NCBI RefSeq assembly: GCF_006538345.1
Contig: NZ_BJKL01000001.1
Coordinates: 248,001-312,000 of the forward strand
Direction of reading: 5' to 3'
Source: Alteromonas sp. KUL49
Lineage (GTDB): Bacteria; Pseudomonadota; Gammaproteobacteria; Enterobacterales; Alteromonadaceae
Length of the DNA: 64,000 nt
Made by a program: the position numbers and the translations under genes. The stretch's first letter is position 1. Each line of letters starts with the position of its first letter. Shown piece after piece: positions 55,477 to 63,416 of this stretch. The notes under the pieces were generated by a model. It ran no database searches. It saw only the letters and a program-made list of their open reading frames with translations, and was not told the DNA's origin.

Positions 55477-55779
55477 AAGCTAGACCAAGTTGCCCTGAAA
55501 TGAGTGAATCACTTTTGGGGTGACTTGATTTGAGTGACAAGTTGTTTAATTGAAAGCACAACGTGCCTGTAATTAAGAGGGCGAGTACAGCTTTGACAAG
55601 CTTTACTCGCTCTTTTTACGTTTATGCACAGAAGCAACGTAGGGTAATACTCATATCAGTTGAGATTCTTATATGACGCGAGGTTGTGATGCAGATATGC
55701 TGAATAGTCCGAACGGCTGATGTGTACGTAAAGCGGAAGTTGCCACCTTTCTCAAGTAGAGGGCATTAATAGATTTAAT
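55477..55779. other. Intergenic stretch downstream of receptor 2
   Basis: Holds the terminator 55577-55617. From 55620 to 55779 nothing coding was recognised. AAGCGGAAGTT at 55731-55741 recurs at 56524-56534, a trace of the same intergenic repeat family. Confidence 0.5.
55577..55617 (+). terminator. Rho-independent terminator after receptor 2
   Basis: GCGAGTA (55581-55587) with TACTCGC (55604-55610), extended inside by AGCTT/AAGCT around the loop TGAC, followed by TCTTTTT. Confidence 0.85.
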
Positions 55780-55989
55780 TTAATCAACTATACAGTTATC
55801 TAGTACCCATCCAGCAGCATCTGCGGGCTTGCTATAAAACTGTGACTTCCCATTAGTACACTCCTCTACAGTTTCGGGCATGAACATTTCGGAAAATTCA
55901 ATAGTTGTCTTTCAACCTCTCTCACTCAAGACTCTAGCCGCCGTCTCCATGATTGCGATTGTTTTTTCGTCATAACCTATCCCGTATTT
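55780..55989 (-). pseudogene. Second, nonsense-interrupted copy of the small secreted-protein domain
   Basis: Immediately after the TAG of the 55990 gene, and in the same frame, the minus strand encodes KYGIGYDEKTIAIMETAAR, then VLSERG, a TGA, KTTIEFSEMFMPETVEECTN and FYSKPADAAGWVLDNC before TAA at 55780-55782. It lines up with the neighbouring protein (EYGTNINEDMVNTAIRVLQDRGC, then PADAAGWALEKC). The TGA replaces the Cys codon of RGC. It is a tandem copy without signal peptide, or the second half of a former two-domain protein cut by TAG and TGA. Confidence 0.7.
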
Positions 55990-56328
55990 CTATTTAACTG
56001 GATGACTCGATGGTGTTTTCCCATCTTGTTCACTTACATCCTGACATTTCTCTAGCGCCCAACCTGCGGCATCCGCTGGATTTCGATATCTTTGGGATTC
56101 ATCACCGTAAATAACCTTGACAGTATTAAAAAGCAATTTTCCTCGATAGATTTTAGATGCATTACAACCTCTGTCTTGCAATACTCGGATTGCTGTATTA
56201 ACCATATCCTCGTTGATATTAGTGCCATATTCCAACACCACTATTTCCTGTTTTTCGGTCGCAAAAATCGGGAGAGAAATAAGGGCAAATAAGAATAAAG
56301 ATATAAAGTAGTTCAACATATAACCCAT
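55990..56328 (-). CDS. Small secreted protein of unknown function
   Basis: About 112 residues with a Sec signal (LNYFISLFLFALISLPIFA, cut before TEK). The mature part has EIVVLEYGTNINEDMVNTAI, VLQDRGCNASKIYRGKLLF and NPADAAGWALEKCQDV, with two Cys that may pair. I do not recognise the family. Starts at 56343, 56328 and 56319 are possible and none has a clear ribosome site; 56328 is an arbitrary middle choice. A degenerate second copy of the same domain follows in frame after its stop codon. It is not obviously tied to carbohydrate use. Confidence 0.6.
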   Translation of the reverse strand: MGYMLNYFISLFLFALISLPIFATEKQEIVVLEYGTNINEDMVNTAIRVLQDRGCNASKIYRGKLLFNTVKVIYGDESQRYRNPADAAGWALEKCQDVSEQDGKTPSSHPVK

Positions 56329-56712
56329 AACTGATAAATCCAATGATTAGTAGTTTTACATCTCTTACGGTAGATTGACAGAATCACTAAATTAATTCAT
56401 TGGAATTTGGGGGCTGTAGCCGAACGACCGCTTCTTGTCTAAAGTGATCAGGCAATCCTAAGTTGACGACTGACCGCTAACGCCCATGTTCTGCCTTACC
56501 GCCAGTGGTCAGCAAACTGTGAGAAGCGGAAGTTCGAGCAAAATGTATTCAGTGATTACTATGTGCGTATAACAACCTGCCAGATTTTATAATAGCCTAC
56601 ATCTAAAAATATTTGTTTAAATATGAAACATAACAAACAACAGGGCTAAATCTTGACCTCACTTGTAGCTTTGATATGAGACTAGCCCTTTTGTTTGATT
56701 ACAATCCCCACA
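56329..56712. other. Intergenic stretch with a repeat fragment
   Basis: No gene seen. A 23-bp segment at 56422-56444 (beginning GAACGACCGCTT and ending GTCTAAAG) recurs with one difference at 57683-57705, and AAGCGGAAGTT at 56524-56534 recurs at 55731. These look like pieces of a dispersed intergenic repeat. Confidence 0.5.
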
Positions 56713-57384
56713 CTATTTAACTAAGTTTACTAGCTTTGATTTTTTGAGACTCCAAAGCAGCAAAATACTCAGAGTCATTAGAGTAATATTCCCTGGTTCG
56801 CGTATAGATGTTGAGCCAACTGAATCTGTAGCGGAGAATGTGATAGTTAGTGGTGTTATTTCAGAAGTCGAAGAGAAAACAAAACTTTCACCAGCGGCTA
56901 ACTGGGGAATACCGAATTCGGAAATATCACGCAATAAACTTCCGCTCCCAGAGAACGTCAGAGTTTCTCCGTCGTCAAAACTGCCACCTGCAAACCAGCC
57001 AAAGTCATCATCACCTATATTTGAATCCCAATCTATATAAAGCCCATTTATTATGTGCTGACCCGACGTTGAACCATTAACCTGCGCTGATCCCGTTAAT
57101 AGTGAAGAAGTGTCATTAAAGAATTCCGCATCTGCAAGTTCGCTTGTTGCTTCTCCAGACGAATGTTGAAAGTAATTAACTCCAGTAGATAATCTGGTTG
57201 AAGATGTAGAAGATTGAGACGGGTTTACGGTTATTTGATCAAAAGAAGTTGAGGACGTTGTGACATAACTACCTTCAAAAAACCAACTCGTTACACCACT
57301 TCCAACATCTCCAAAAACATCGATTATTAAAGCTGCGTGACATGAGTTTCCCCATAAAACAATCAGAAACAAATACTTTTTCAT
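56713..57384 (-). CDS. PEP-CTERM-like exported protein
   Basis: A 223-residue protein with an N-terminal signal (KKYLFLIVLWGNSCHA) and a Ser/Thr/Gly-rich beta-type body (TSSTSFDQITVNPSQSSTSS, GDDDFGWFAGGSFDDGETL). Its C-terminus has the layout of a PEP-CTERM sorting signal: REPGN, then a hydrophobic stretch ITLMTLSILLLW, then the basic tail SLKKSK. Such proteins are processed by an exosortase and often end up in the extracellular matrix. No exosortase is in the window. The motif REPG is a variant of the usual PEP, so the call is moderate. It stands alone among repeat-bearing intergenic DNA. Confidence 0.65.
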   Translation of the reverse strand: MKKYLFLIVLWGNSCHAALIIDVFGDVGSGVTSWFFEGSYVTTSSTSFDQITVNPSQSSTSSTRLSTGVNYFQHSSGEATSELADAEFFNDTSSLLTGSAQVNGSTSGQHIINGLYIDWDSNIGDDDFGWFAGGSFDDGETLTFSGSGSLLRDISEFGIPQLAAGESFVFSSTSEITPLTITFSATDSVGSTSIREPGNITLMTLSILLLWSLKKSKLVNLVK

Positions 57385-57721
57385 TTTTCCATATCCTTCA
57401 GTTCAGTGGTCCATATATGCATCAGGATACAAAGATAGTGCACATTCCTTATGCTCTAAAAAGACGATAGCACAGTCTAATTGTTTTTTCAGCCAGTGAG
57501 GAATCAGTCAAATCAAAGATACAATCACTACATTTGATTTAATCAACTGACTGCTATTCGCTAATAGCTACAAGTCACCGAGATCGTTGTGGCGGTTTGC
57601 TCACGCCCAACTTCGAGGATTTTCGCATGGAATAGAGAAGGCGAAGTAATCGGACCAATATCCATTCAAAAATCAATAATATGAACGACCGCTTTTTGTC
57701 TAAAGCAGAAATTCATAACGC
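57385..57721. other. Intergenic stretch with a repeat fragment
   Basis: No gene seen. It contains the second copy (57683-57705) of the 23-bp segment also found at 56422-56444, next to the terminator of the xylo-oligosaccharide operon. Confidence 0.5.
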
Positions 57722-57753
57722 AAAAAAAGACTCACATATGCGCTTGTGAGTCT
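57722..57753 (-). terminator. Rho-independent terminator of the xyloside operon
   Basis: On the minus strand AGACTCACA and TGTGAGTCT (57745-57753 with 57728-57736) form a 9-bp stem followed by seven T. Confidence 0.88.
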
Positions 57754-57870
57754 CTTCAACTGATAGGTGTGTTGTTACGAATCACTGACTACTATTTTAA
57801 ATCTACAGCAGCGGCAAACCAGTTACATCCACCCCTTTTCCTAAATTGAACACCAAGGTTGGACCTAGCT

Positions 57871-58404
57871 CTATTTTTGTTTTTGCTGGGATAGCTGCAC
57901 GTGTAAACGAATTTCATTTTCTTGGTAAGACTGTCCAACTTTGACCGCCATTGCATAGGTTTGCCATTGGTCATTAAGTGCTAATTCCTCGGAAACAAGG
58001 TAACTATAGGGCTCGGCTGACAATTGAAGGCCTGCTGTCGCATCGACTGAGCTATCGGCTAGTCTGAGCCATAGAATCATGTAAATGATGTCGTCTTTTT
58101 CAATAGTTGTTTGAATGTTAGAAAACGCACCAACATCCCACGGATTTCTTCCTTTACGCTTCACGTCGACAAGTAATGAATCTCCGCCAGTGACTTCTCC
58201 GTTACTTAAAGACGTTACCGAATAATTGTCGCCATAGGTTTGCCAAGCGTTTGCGTAGGGGCTGTGAATGAGTTGCGCACTCTCAGGTAACAAACTCACT
58301 ATTTTGGAATACGCCAAATCTATCTCTTTTTGCCTTTCCTGTGCTTCACCACTTGTACTACATGACAGGAGCAAGAGTAAGCAGAGCCAGTTGAATACCT
58401 TCAT
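57871..58404 (-). CDS. CBM4/9-like glycan-binding lipoprotein, C-terminus lost to a frameshift
   Basis: A 177-residue lipoprotein (lipobox LLSC, Cys15) last in the xyloside operon. WDVGAFSNIQTTIEKDDII, YMILWLRLAD and NEIRLHVQLSQQ are strands of a CBM4/9-like jelly roll as found beside GH10 and GH43 enzymes. The frame stops at QQKQK in a region of two five-A runs (plus-strand T tracts 57874-57878 and 57880-57884). With one added A it would continue IELGPTLVFNLGKGVDVTG to a stop at 57803, the normal end of such a domain. So the last strand is missing or the sequence has an indel. It probably binds xylo-oligosaccharides at the cell surface. Confidence 0.75.
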   Translation of the reverse strand: MKVFNWLCLLLLLSCSTSGEAQERQKEIDLAYSKIVSLLPESAQLIHSPYANAWQTYGDNYSVTSLSNGEVTGGDSLLVDVKRKGRNPWDVGAFSNIQTTIEKDDIIYMILWLRLADSSVDATAGLQLSAEPYSYLVSEELALNDQWQTYAMAVKVGQSYQENEIRLHVQLSQQKQK

Positions 58405-58414
58405 ATCTACCCCG

Positions 58415-59437
58415 TTATTTGGTTAAATTTGGATAAGGCGTTACGGTTTTTATTGAGCCATCGGGTTGATGTTCGATAGGTGTGGCTTTCATCGAACGCA
58501 AATGGGTGATACCGCCAGACATTACCGAATCATGGTAGAACAAGTACCACTGGCCTTGATATTCAACAACCGAGTGATGGGTAGTCCAACCAACGACAGG
58601 CTCCAACAAGACCCCTTTGTAACTAAATGGACCATAAGGAGATTCGCTGGTGGCATAGCAAATAAGGTGGCTGTCACCGGTGGAATATGACAGGTAGTAA
58701 AGGTCGTTGAATTTATGTAGCCAAGGCCCTTCAAAATAACGACGTTGAATATCTCCAGCAGTCAGTGGTTCTCCATGTTCATCTAAGATGGTAATTTGCT
58801 TAGGCGAATGCTCGAAGGTCAACATATCGTCTGCAAGTTTAGCAACACGCGGACCAAGGGCTTGGTCCTCTGCTTTCAAATCGACTGGGGTGTTAGCGTA
58901 AGTATTCTCTGGGTAGTGCTCTAACTGTCCCCCCCATAATCCGCCAAAATATAAATAGTGGCTGCCGTCGTCATCTTCAAATACTGCAGGGTCGATAGAG
59001 TAGCTGCCTTCAATGGGTAACGGCTGGGCTGTGAATGGGCCTGCTGGGCTATTACCTACAGCTACACCTATTTGAAAAATACCGTCGGCTTTTTTGGCCG
59101 GAAAATAGAAATAGTATTTACCATTTTTTTGGGCGGCGTCCGGTGCCCACATTTGTCGCTCTGCCCACGGTACATCGTCAACATGCAATGCCACGCCATG
59201 GTCAATGACTTCACCGTTGACGTCAGACATTGAAAACACGTGGTAGTCTTCCATACCAAAGTGATCACCGTTGTCATTAAATGGGATCCCAGCATCGATG
59301 TCGTGTGACGGATAAACAAATATTCGTCCGTCAAATACATGTGCTGACGGATCGGCAGTATACACGTGGGTTACTAGAGGTTTAGAGATGGCAGCAGATT
59401 CAAACTGTGCTTTTTGATCGTGAGTAAGGTCGGTCAT
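58415..59437 (-). CDS. GH43 beta-xylosidase/alpha-L-arabinofuranosidase, cytoplasmic
   Basis: A 340-residue inverting glycosidase without a signal peptide, so it acts on imported oligosaccharides. Five-bladed-propeller marks: VYTADPSAHVFDGRIFVYPS with the general base Asp29, QMWAPDAAQKNGKYYFYFP, SYSIDPAVFEDDDG with Asp149, and RRYFEGPWLHK with the general acid Glu236. THHSVVEYQGQWYLFYHDS completes the fold. It is between the symporter (23 nt) and the CBM-like lipoprotein (10 nt). With the xyloside symporter, xylosidase activity is more likely than arabinofuranosidase; sequence alone does not decide it. Confidence 0.92.
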   Translation of the reverse strand: MTDLTHDQKAQFESAAISKPLVTHVYTADPSAHVFDGRIFVYPSHDIDAGIPFNDNGDHFGMEDYHVFSMSDVNGEVIDHGVALHVDDVPWAERQMWAPDAAQKNGKYYFYFPAKKADGIFQIGVAVGNSPAGPFTAQPLPIEGSYSIDPAVFEDDDGSHYLYFGGLWGGQLEHYPENTYANTPVDLKAEDQALGPRVAKLADDMLTFEHSPKQITILDEHGEPLTAGDIQRRYFEGPWLHKFNDLYYLSYSTGDSHLICYATSESPYGPFSYKGVLLEPVVGWTTHHSVVEYQGQWYLFYHDSVMSGGITHLRSMKATPIEHQPDGSIKTVTPYPNLTK

Positions 59438-59460
59438 TTAGCTATCCGATGTAATGATGC

Positions 59461-60933
59461 TTAAGAAGACGCCGCGCGGCGTATAGAAAGTTCGTTTTCA
59501 ATTTGTTGTTCTAGCGCCCGATTAATCTTGTAAGCGAACAAACATGCTGTGGCTACAAAGAATGGAACGGTCGGGAATACACTGACGATGAGCTTAATAC
59601 CTTGTATGGTGTCATCAGATTGTGTTTGCAGTAGTGGGTCGTAACCAAAGTGCGCTAACAGTAAAGCAACACTTGCACCGCCAATACTCAACCCTAGCTT
59701 GAGCCCAAATATCATGGCTGAGAAAATGATGGCGGTAGCACGTCGTCGATAGCGCCATTCGGAATAGTCCGCAACGTCAGCAATCATCGCCCATAGCAGT
59801 GGAATAGTAACGCCATAAAACAAACCGTGAACGAGGTTGAGTCCAATGGCCAGCGCTGGATTATGACTAGGCACCCAAAATAACCCAAGAATGAACAGTG
59901 TAGAGAAAAAGAGCGCAGTCATGAATACGTCTCTTTTACCGAACCTATCGGCCAGTGGTTTTGAAAATCCAATTCCAACAATAGACGTGATTATGCCTAC
60001 AGCGTTAAACAACGAGAATGCGGAGGTTGCTGGGTCTGAAGGCCATTCGAACTTGGTCAGACCTACTTGTGTTAACCATTGGTTTAACGCCGTAATTCCA
60101 CCGTTGAAACCTGAACCTGAGAGAAAGTCACTCGTGGCAGAACGGTCTAAGTAATATTGAAAGAAGTAGATACTACTTCCGCCTTTAAGAGCCAAAGTTA
60201 CAAAGACCAATACGGTAACAGACAACATGATCAGCCAAGGCTTGTTACCTATGAGGTCTTTAATGTCTTGATATACTGACCCGCTGTATTCACTGGGTAA
60301 AATGACCCGCTCTTTAGTAGTGAAAAAGGTAATAAGAAAGAAAACAGTACCTACAACACAAAACACTGTCATCAGACTATTGAATCCCGCAGCTTTGTCT
60401 CCGTCACCCAGTATTAGTACTAAAGGAAGCAGCAGTACTTGAATCACAAACTGGGCAATCATTACAGCAACAAAACGATAAGCAGAAAGGCTGTTTCGTT
60501 GCTTCATATTGCTGGTCATTACACCGCTTAGCGCAGCATAGGGTAAGTTGTTGGCAGAATAGATAATAACGAGTAACACGTAAGTGGTAAGGGCATATAT
60601 CAACTTGCCTTCTGGAGAAAACGCGGGAGTGCTGAAGGCAAGTAATGCACTTACCCCAAATGGTACCGATGTCCAAAGGATCCAAGGTCGAAATTTACCC
60701 CAACGAGATACAGTTCGGTCGGCAATAATTCCCATGATGGGGTTAAAAAAGGCACCGACTAAACCACCCACAAAGATGATGGTGGCGGCCGCTGTTGCTG
60801 GTATTCCGTAAACATCGGTGTAAAAAAACGCAAGGAAAACAACAAGGGTTTGAAAGATCAGGTTAGCGGCTAGATCCCCTAAACTGTACCCCACTTTTTC
60901 TACCACCGATAGCGGCTTAGGCAAATCATTCAT
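59461..60933 (-). CDS. GPH-family glycoside:cation symporter (xyloside transporter-like)
   Basis: A 490-residue inner-membrane transporter of the glycoside-pentoside-hexuronide family with about 12 predicted membrane segments. VVEKVGYSLGDLAANLIFQT, FFYTDVYGIPATAAATIIF, FFNPIMGIIADRTVSRWGKF and RPWILWTSVPFG make up the typical N-terminal half; the RxGKxRPxxxW loop is the family signature. The C-terminal half has YSEWRYRRRATAIIFSAMIFG. It would import xylo-oligosaccharides for the cytoplasmic GH43. It is the first gene of its operon; a palindromic operator lies only 13 bp before its start, consistent with repression by the Nudix-type regulator next door. Confidence 0.92.
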   Translation of the reverse strand: MNDLPKPLSVVEKVGYSLGDLAANLIFQTLVVFLAFFYTDVYGIPATAAATIIFVGGLVGAFFNPIMGIIADRTVSRWGKFRPWILWTSVPFGVSALLAFSTPAFSPEGKLIYALTTYVLLVIIYSANNLPYAALSGVMTSNMKQRNSLSAYRFVAVMIAQFVIQVLLLPLVLILGDGDKAAGFNSLMTVFCVVGTVFFLITFFTTKERVILPSEYSGSVYQDIKDLIGNKPWLIMLSVTVLVFVTLALKGGSSIYFFQYYLDRSATSDFLSGSGFNGGITALNQWLTQVGLTKFEWPSDPATSAFSLFNAVGIITSIVGIGFSKPLADRFGKRDVFMTALFFSTLFILGLFWVPSHNPALAIGLNLVHGLFYGVTIPLLWAMIADVADYSEWRYRRRATAIIFSAMIFGLKLGLSIGGASVALLLAHFGYDPLLQTQSDDTIQGIKLIVSVFPTVPFFVATACLFAYKINRALEQQIENELSIRRAASS

Positions 60934-60945
60934 TGTGAAAGCTTT

Positions 60946-60966
60946 GTTATTGTCAATTTTACAATA
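60946..60966 (-). promoter_or_regulatory. Predicted operator of the Nudix-type regulator, site A
   Basis: Palindrome TTATTGT-n7-ACAATA (plus-strand coordinates), 13 bp upstream of the symporter start. It shares both arms, plus CA and TT in the spacer, with site B at 61846-61866. Confidence 0.68.
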
Positions 60967-61028
60967 TGTGTAATTTGCGTGAAAAAGATCCCGATGTCAA
61001 CAGACAAAGTCAGCGTAGGAGAGAGATA

Positions 61029-61748
61029 TTAGTATTCGAAGCTAAACCCAAACTCTCTGAGTTTGTGGTATACGTCTAGATCAAAGCGATACAAAGACGC
61101 AGCTCTGTGAGCCACGTTTTTCTGGCGTTCTTTACAGTCTATGAGCAGATTCATTTTTAGAATTTTACGTCTGAAATTCGGCTTGTCTAACGGCTTCTGT
61201 AAGATAGCTTCGTAGATTTCTTGAAGTTGTAAGAGGGTGAATTTCTCAGGTAATAAGTTAAAACCTATAGGTTCGTGACGGACTTTGTATTTTAGGTGTT
61301 CAAGGCAAGAAGACAGAATGACATTGTGGTCAAAAATAAGGTTCGGTACTTCAAAAACGTCGAACCACGCCAACTCGTTGGTATTTTTGCCCCCAACAAG
61401 CTTTGCGTCGTCATAAATAACAAGGGAGTAAAAGGCGACTGTGATAATTCTGCGCTCTGGGTAACGATTAACTTGTCCGAAAGCTCCGAGTTGATCAAGA
61501 AACAAATTCTCTACACCACTGGTTTGCTTCACGATACGCGCTGCCGCGTCATTTAAGTTTTCGTCTAGTCGTGCCCAATGACCAATAAGACCCCATTGAT
61601 TACTGGCGTATCCCTGTGTGTATTTAGCAAGGAGTACTTTTAGCTTTCCTTCATGCATAGAGAAAATTAGGTTGTCTACCGATATATTGTCGATGTAATC
61701 GTCACCTAGTATCTCTTCTTCTAAGTGAAGTACGCCTCTGTCGCTCAT
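61029..61748 (-). CDS. Nudix-domain transcriptional regulator (NrtR-type)
   Basis: A 239-residue regulator from ATG 61748 (AGGA about 9 nt upstream); a longer frame to 61796 adds an unlikely leader. The N-terminal Nudix-like domain has QWGLIGHWARLDENLNDAAA and RIVKQTSGV, where a catalytic Nudix box would need GX5EX7REUXEE; the RExxEE residues are absent, so it should sense rather than hydrolyse. The C-terminal winged helix FTLLQLQEIYEAILQKPLDK, NFRRKILKM is the NrtR signature. NrtR-type proteins control NAD, arabinose or xylose genes; here the neighbours point to xylo-oligosaccharides. Palindromic sites stand on both sides. Confidence 0.88.
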   Translation of the reverse strand: MSDRGVLHLEEEILGDDYIDNISVDNLIFSMHEGKLKVLLAKYTQGYASNQWGLIGHWARLDENLNDAAARIVKQTSGVENLFLDQLGAFGQVNRYPERRIITVAFYSLVIYDDAKLVGGKNTNELAWFDVFEVPNLIFDHNVILSSCLEHLKYKVRHEPIGFNLLPEKFTLLQLQEIYEAILQKPLDKPNFRRKILKMNLLIDCKERQKNVAHRAASLYRFDLDVYHKLREFGFSFEY

Positions 61749-61845
61749 AGCATGTGTCCTGTAATACCCGCAGCTTACAAGCTTACACAAAATCATTCGC
61801 AGAGAAAAATCTCTTGCAGTAATAAACTACCGCGGTTAATAATAT

Positions 61846-61866
61846 GTTATTGTCACATTAACAATA
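61846..61866 (+). promoter_or_regulatory. Predicted operator of the Nudix-type regulator, site B
   Basis: Palindrome TTATTGT-n7-ACAATA, arms identical to site A, in the divergent region between the regulator and GH10. It ends 7 bp before the GH10 ATG, overlapping its ribosome-binding region. Confidence 0.7.
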
Positions 61867-61873
61867 AGAGATT

Positions 61874-62998
61874 ATGTTTAAACTTGCTACCACACTACTT
61901 TTAACAGGATTGGCGTGCGCAGCTTGCGTGAGCACGACCAATAACAACTCATCAACCTACTTGAAAGACGCCTTTGCGCCTCACTTCATGATGGGCACTG
62001 CTTTCAACGAACAACAAATATCTGGTCAAGCAACAGAAGATGTTCAGTTAGCACTGTCACACTTTAATGCGGTAACTCCAGAAAACATTATGAAATGGGA
62101 GGTCATCCACCCATCTCCCAATGAGTATAATTTTGCCGCATCTGACCAACTTGTAGCGCTTGCCAATGAGCACAACTTCTTTTTAATTGGCCATACACTC
62201 ACCTGGCATTCGCAAACACCTGATTGGGTATTTAAAACGCCAGAAGGTAATCTGAAAGATAGAGAAGCGCTTTTAGCCTTGCTTAAAGAGCACATTTACA
62301 CCGTTGCAGGCCGATATCGAGGAAAAATTCAAGCGTGGGACGTCGTTAATGAAGCATTAAACGAAGATGGAACACTACGAAATTCGTTGTGGCTGCAAAT
62401 TATTGGTCCTGACTACATAGAGAAGGCTTTCCAATTCGCTCATGAGGCCGCACCTAACGCCAAGCTTTATTACAATGACTATAATTTGTTTAAACCAGAA
62501 AAGCGCGCTGGTGTTATAGATATGGTCAAACGACTACAGGCCAAAAATATTCCAATTGATGGTGTTGGATTACAGGGGCATTACGCGCTGGATTATCCAG
62601 ATTTGAGTCTGCTAGAAGACTCGATTGTTGCCTATGGTGATTTAGGCGTAGAGGTAATGATTACGGAGCTCGATGTATCAGTGTTACCTTTTCCTGAAGA
62701 GGAAGAAATGGGCGCTGATGTGTCAATCAACTTAGCATTACAATCCAAGTTTAATCCCTATGCCAATGGTTTACCTTCGAGCATAAATTCGCAATTGAGC
62801 GATAGGTACGAGGAATTGTTCAAACTGTTTTTGAAGCATCAAGATAAAATATCTCGCGTAACTTTTTGGGGCGTAAATGACCGCCAAACCTGGCGTAATG
62901 ATTGGCCGATGCAAGGCCGTAGCGACTACCCACTATTGTTCGATAGAAATAACCAACCGAAAGATGCAGCGCAATCAATTATTCGATTGACTCAATAA
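61874..62998 (+). CDS. GH10 endo-beta-1,4-xylanase, exported
   Basis: A 374-residue retaining xylanase. The N-terminus is a signal with several Cys (LLLTGLACAACVS), probably a lipoprotein with Cys15 or Cys18 as the anchor. TIM-barrel marks: FNAVTPENIMKWEVIHPS, FFLIGHTLTWHSQTPDW, AWDVVNEAL with acid/base Glu160, LYYNDYNL, GVGLQGHY, MITELDVSVLPF with nucleophile Glu265, and VTFWGVNDRQTWRNDWP. It is divergent from the Nudix regulator, with a palindromic operator right before its start. Ulvan contains xylose but GH10 acts on beta-1,4-xylan, so this is best seen as a separate xylan module. Confidence 0.95.
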   Translation: MFKLATTLLLTGLACAACVSTTNNNSSTYLKDAFAPHFMMGTAFNEQQISGQATEDVQLALSHFNAVTPENIMKWEVIHPSPNEYNFAASDQLVALANEHNFFLIGHTLTWHSQTPDWVFKTPEGNLKDREALLALLKEHIYTVAGRYRGKIQAWDVVNEALNEDGTLRNSLWLQIIGPDYIEKAFQFAHEAAPNAKLYYNDYNLFKPEKRAGVIDMVKRLQAKNIPIDGVGLQGHYALDYPDLSLLEDSIVAYGDLGVEVMITELDVSVLPFPEEEEMGADVSINLALQSKFNPYANGLPSSINSQLSDRYEELFKLFLKHQDKISRVTFWGVNDRQTWRNDWPMQGRSDYPLLFDRNNQPKDAAQSIIRLTQ

Positions 62999-63416
62999 AT
63001 ATTTGAATTTTTCTTAAATAAAACACTAGTGATAAGCCACTTGTAACATTCAAGTGGCATCCTTCCTCTAATCTTCCCAAACTCTTTTTTCTCATTCATT
63101 TGTTGAATGAGAAGATATGTATTCCATTTCTCACCAGATGATATTATTGTATCAATGATGGTATCGGCATTTTATATAACCCATTGTTATGAAGCGTGAT
63201 TAAATAATACTGGTTTTGATTGTTTTAATGCCGTACATTGACCGGATGATGAGTAATGTAGGCTCATCGTTGCATCCTTATCGACAGACAAAAGTTAAAA
63301 ATAACAATAAAAATTAGGATATTAGTCCTTAACGGAATAATAGATAACGTGAATTGAAAGGCTAGGAAACACAGTTGGCGTGTCTCCTTCTGTCGCCTGG
63401 ATGTAAGGAAAATAGC
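62999..63416. other. Intergenic stretch between GH10 and pntA
   Basis: No gene seen. A hairpin, GCCACTTG (63036-63043) with CAAGTGGC (63051-63058), may end the GH10 transcript. A 10-bp inverted repeat, TTCTCATTCA (63089-63098) with TGAATGAGAA (63104-63113), could be an operator. The remainder is AT-rich and presumably contains the pnt promoter. Confidence 0.55.

Noticed and set aside
63089..63113. Inverted repeat as a terminator
   Set aside because: The T-run precedes rather than follows the stem on the plus strand, and on the minus strand an A-run follows.
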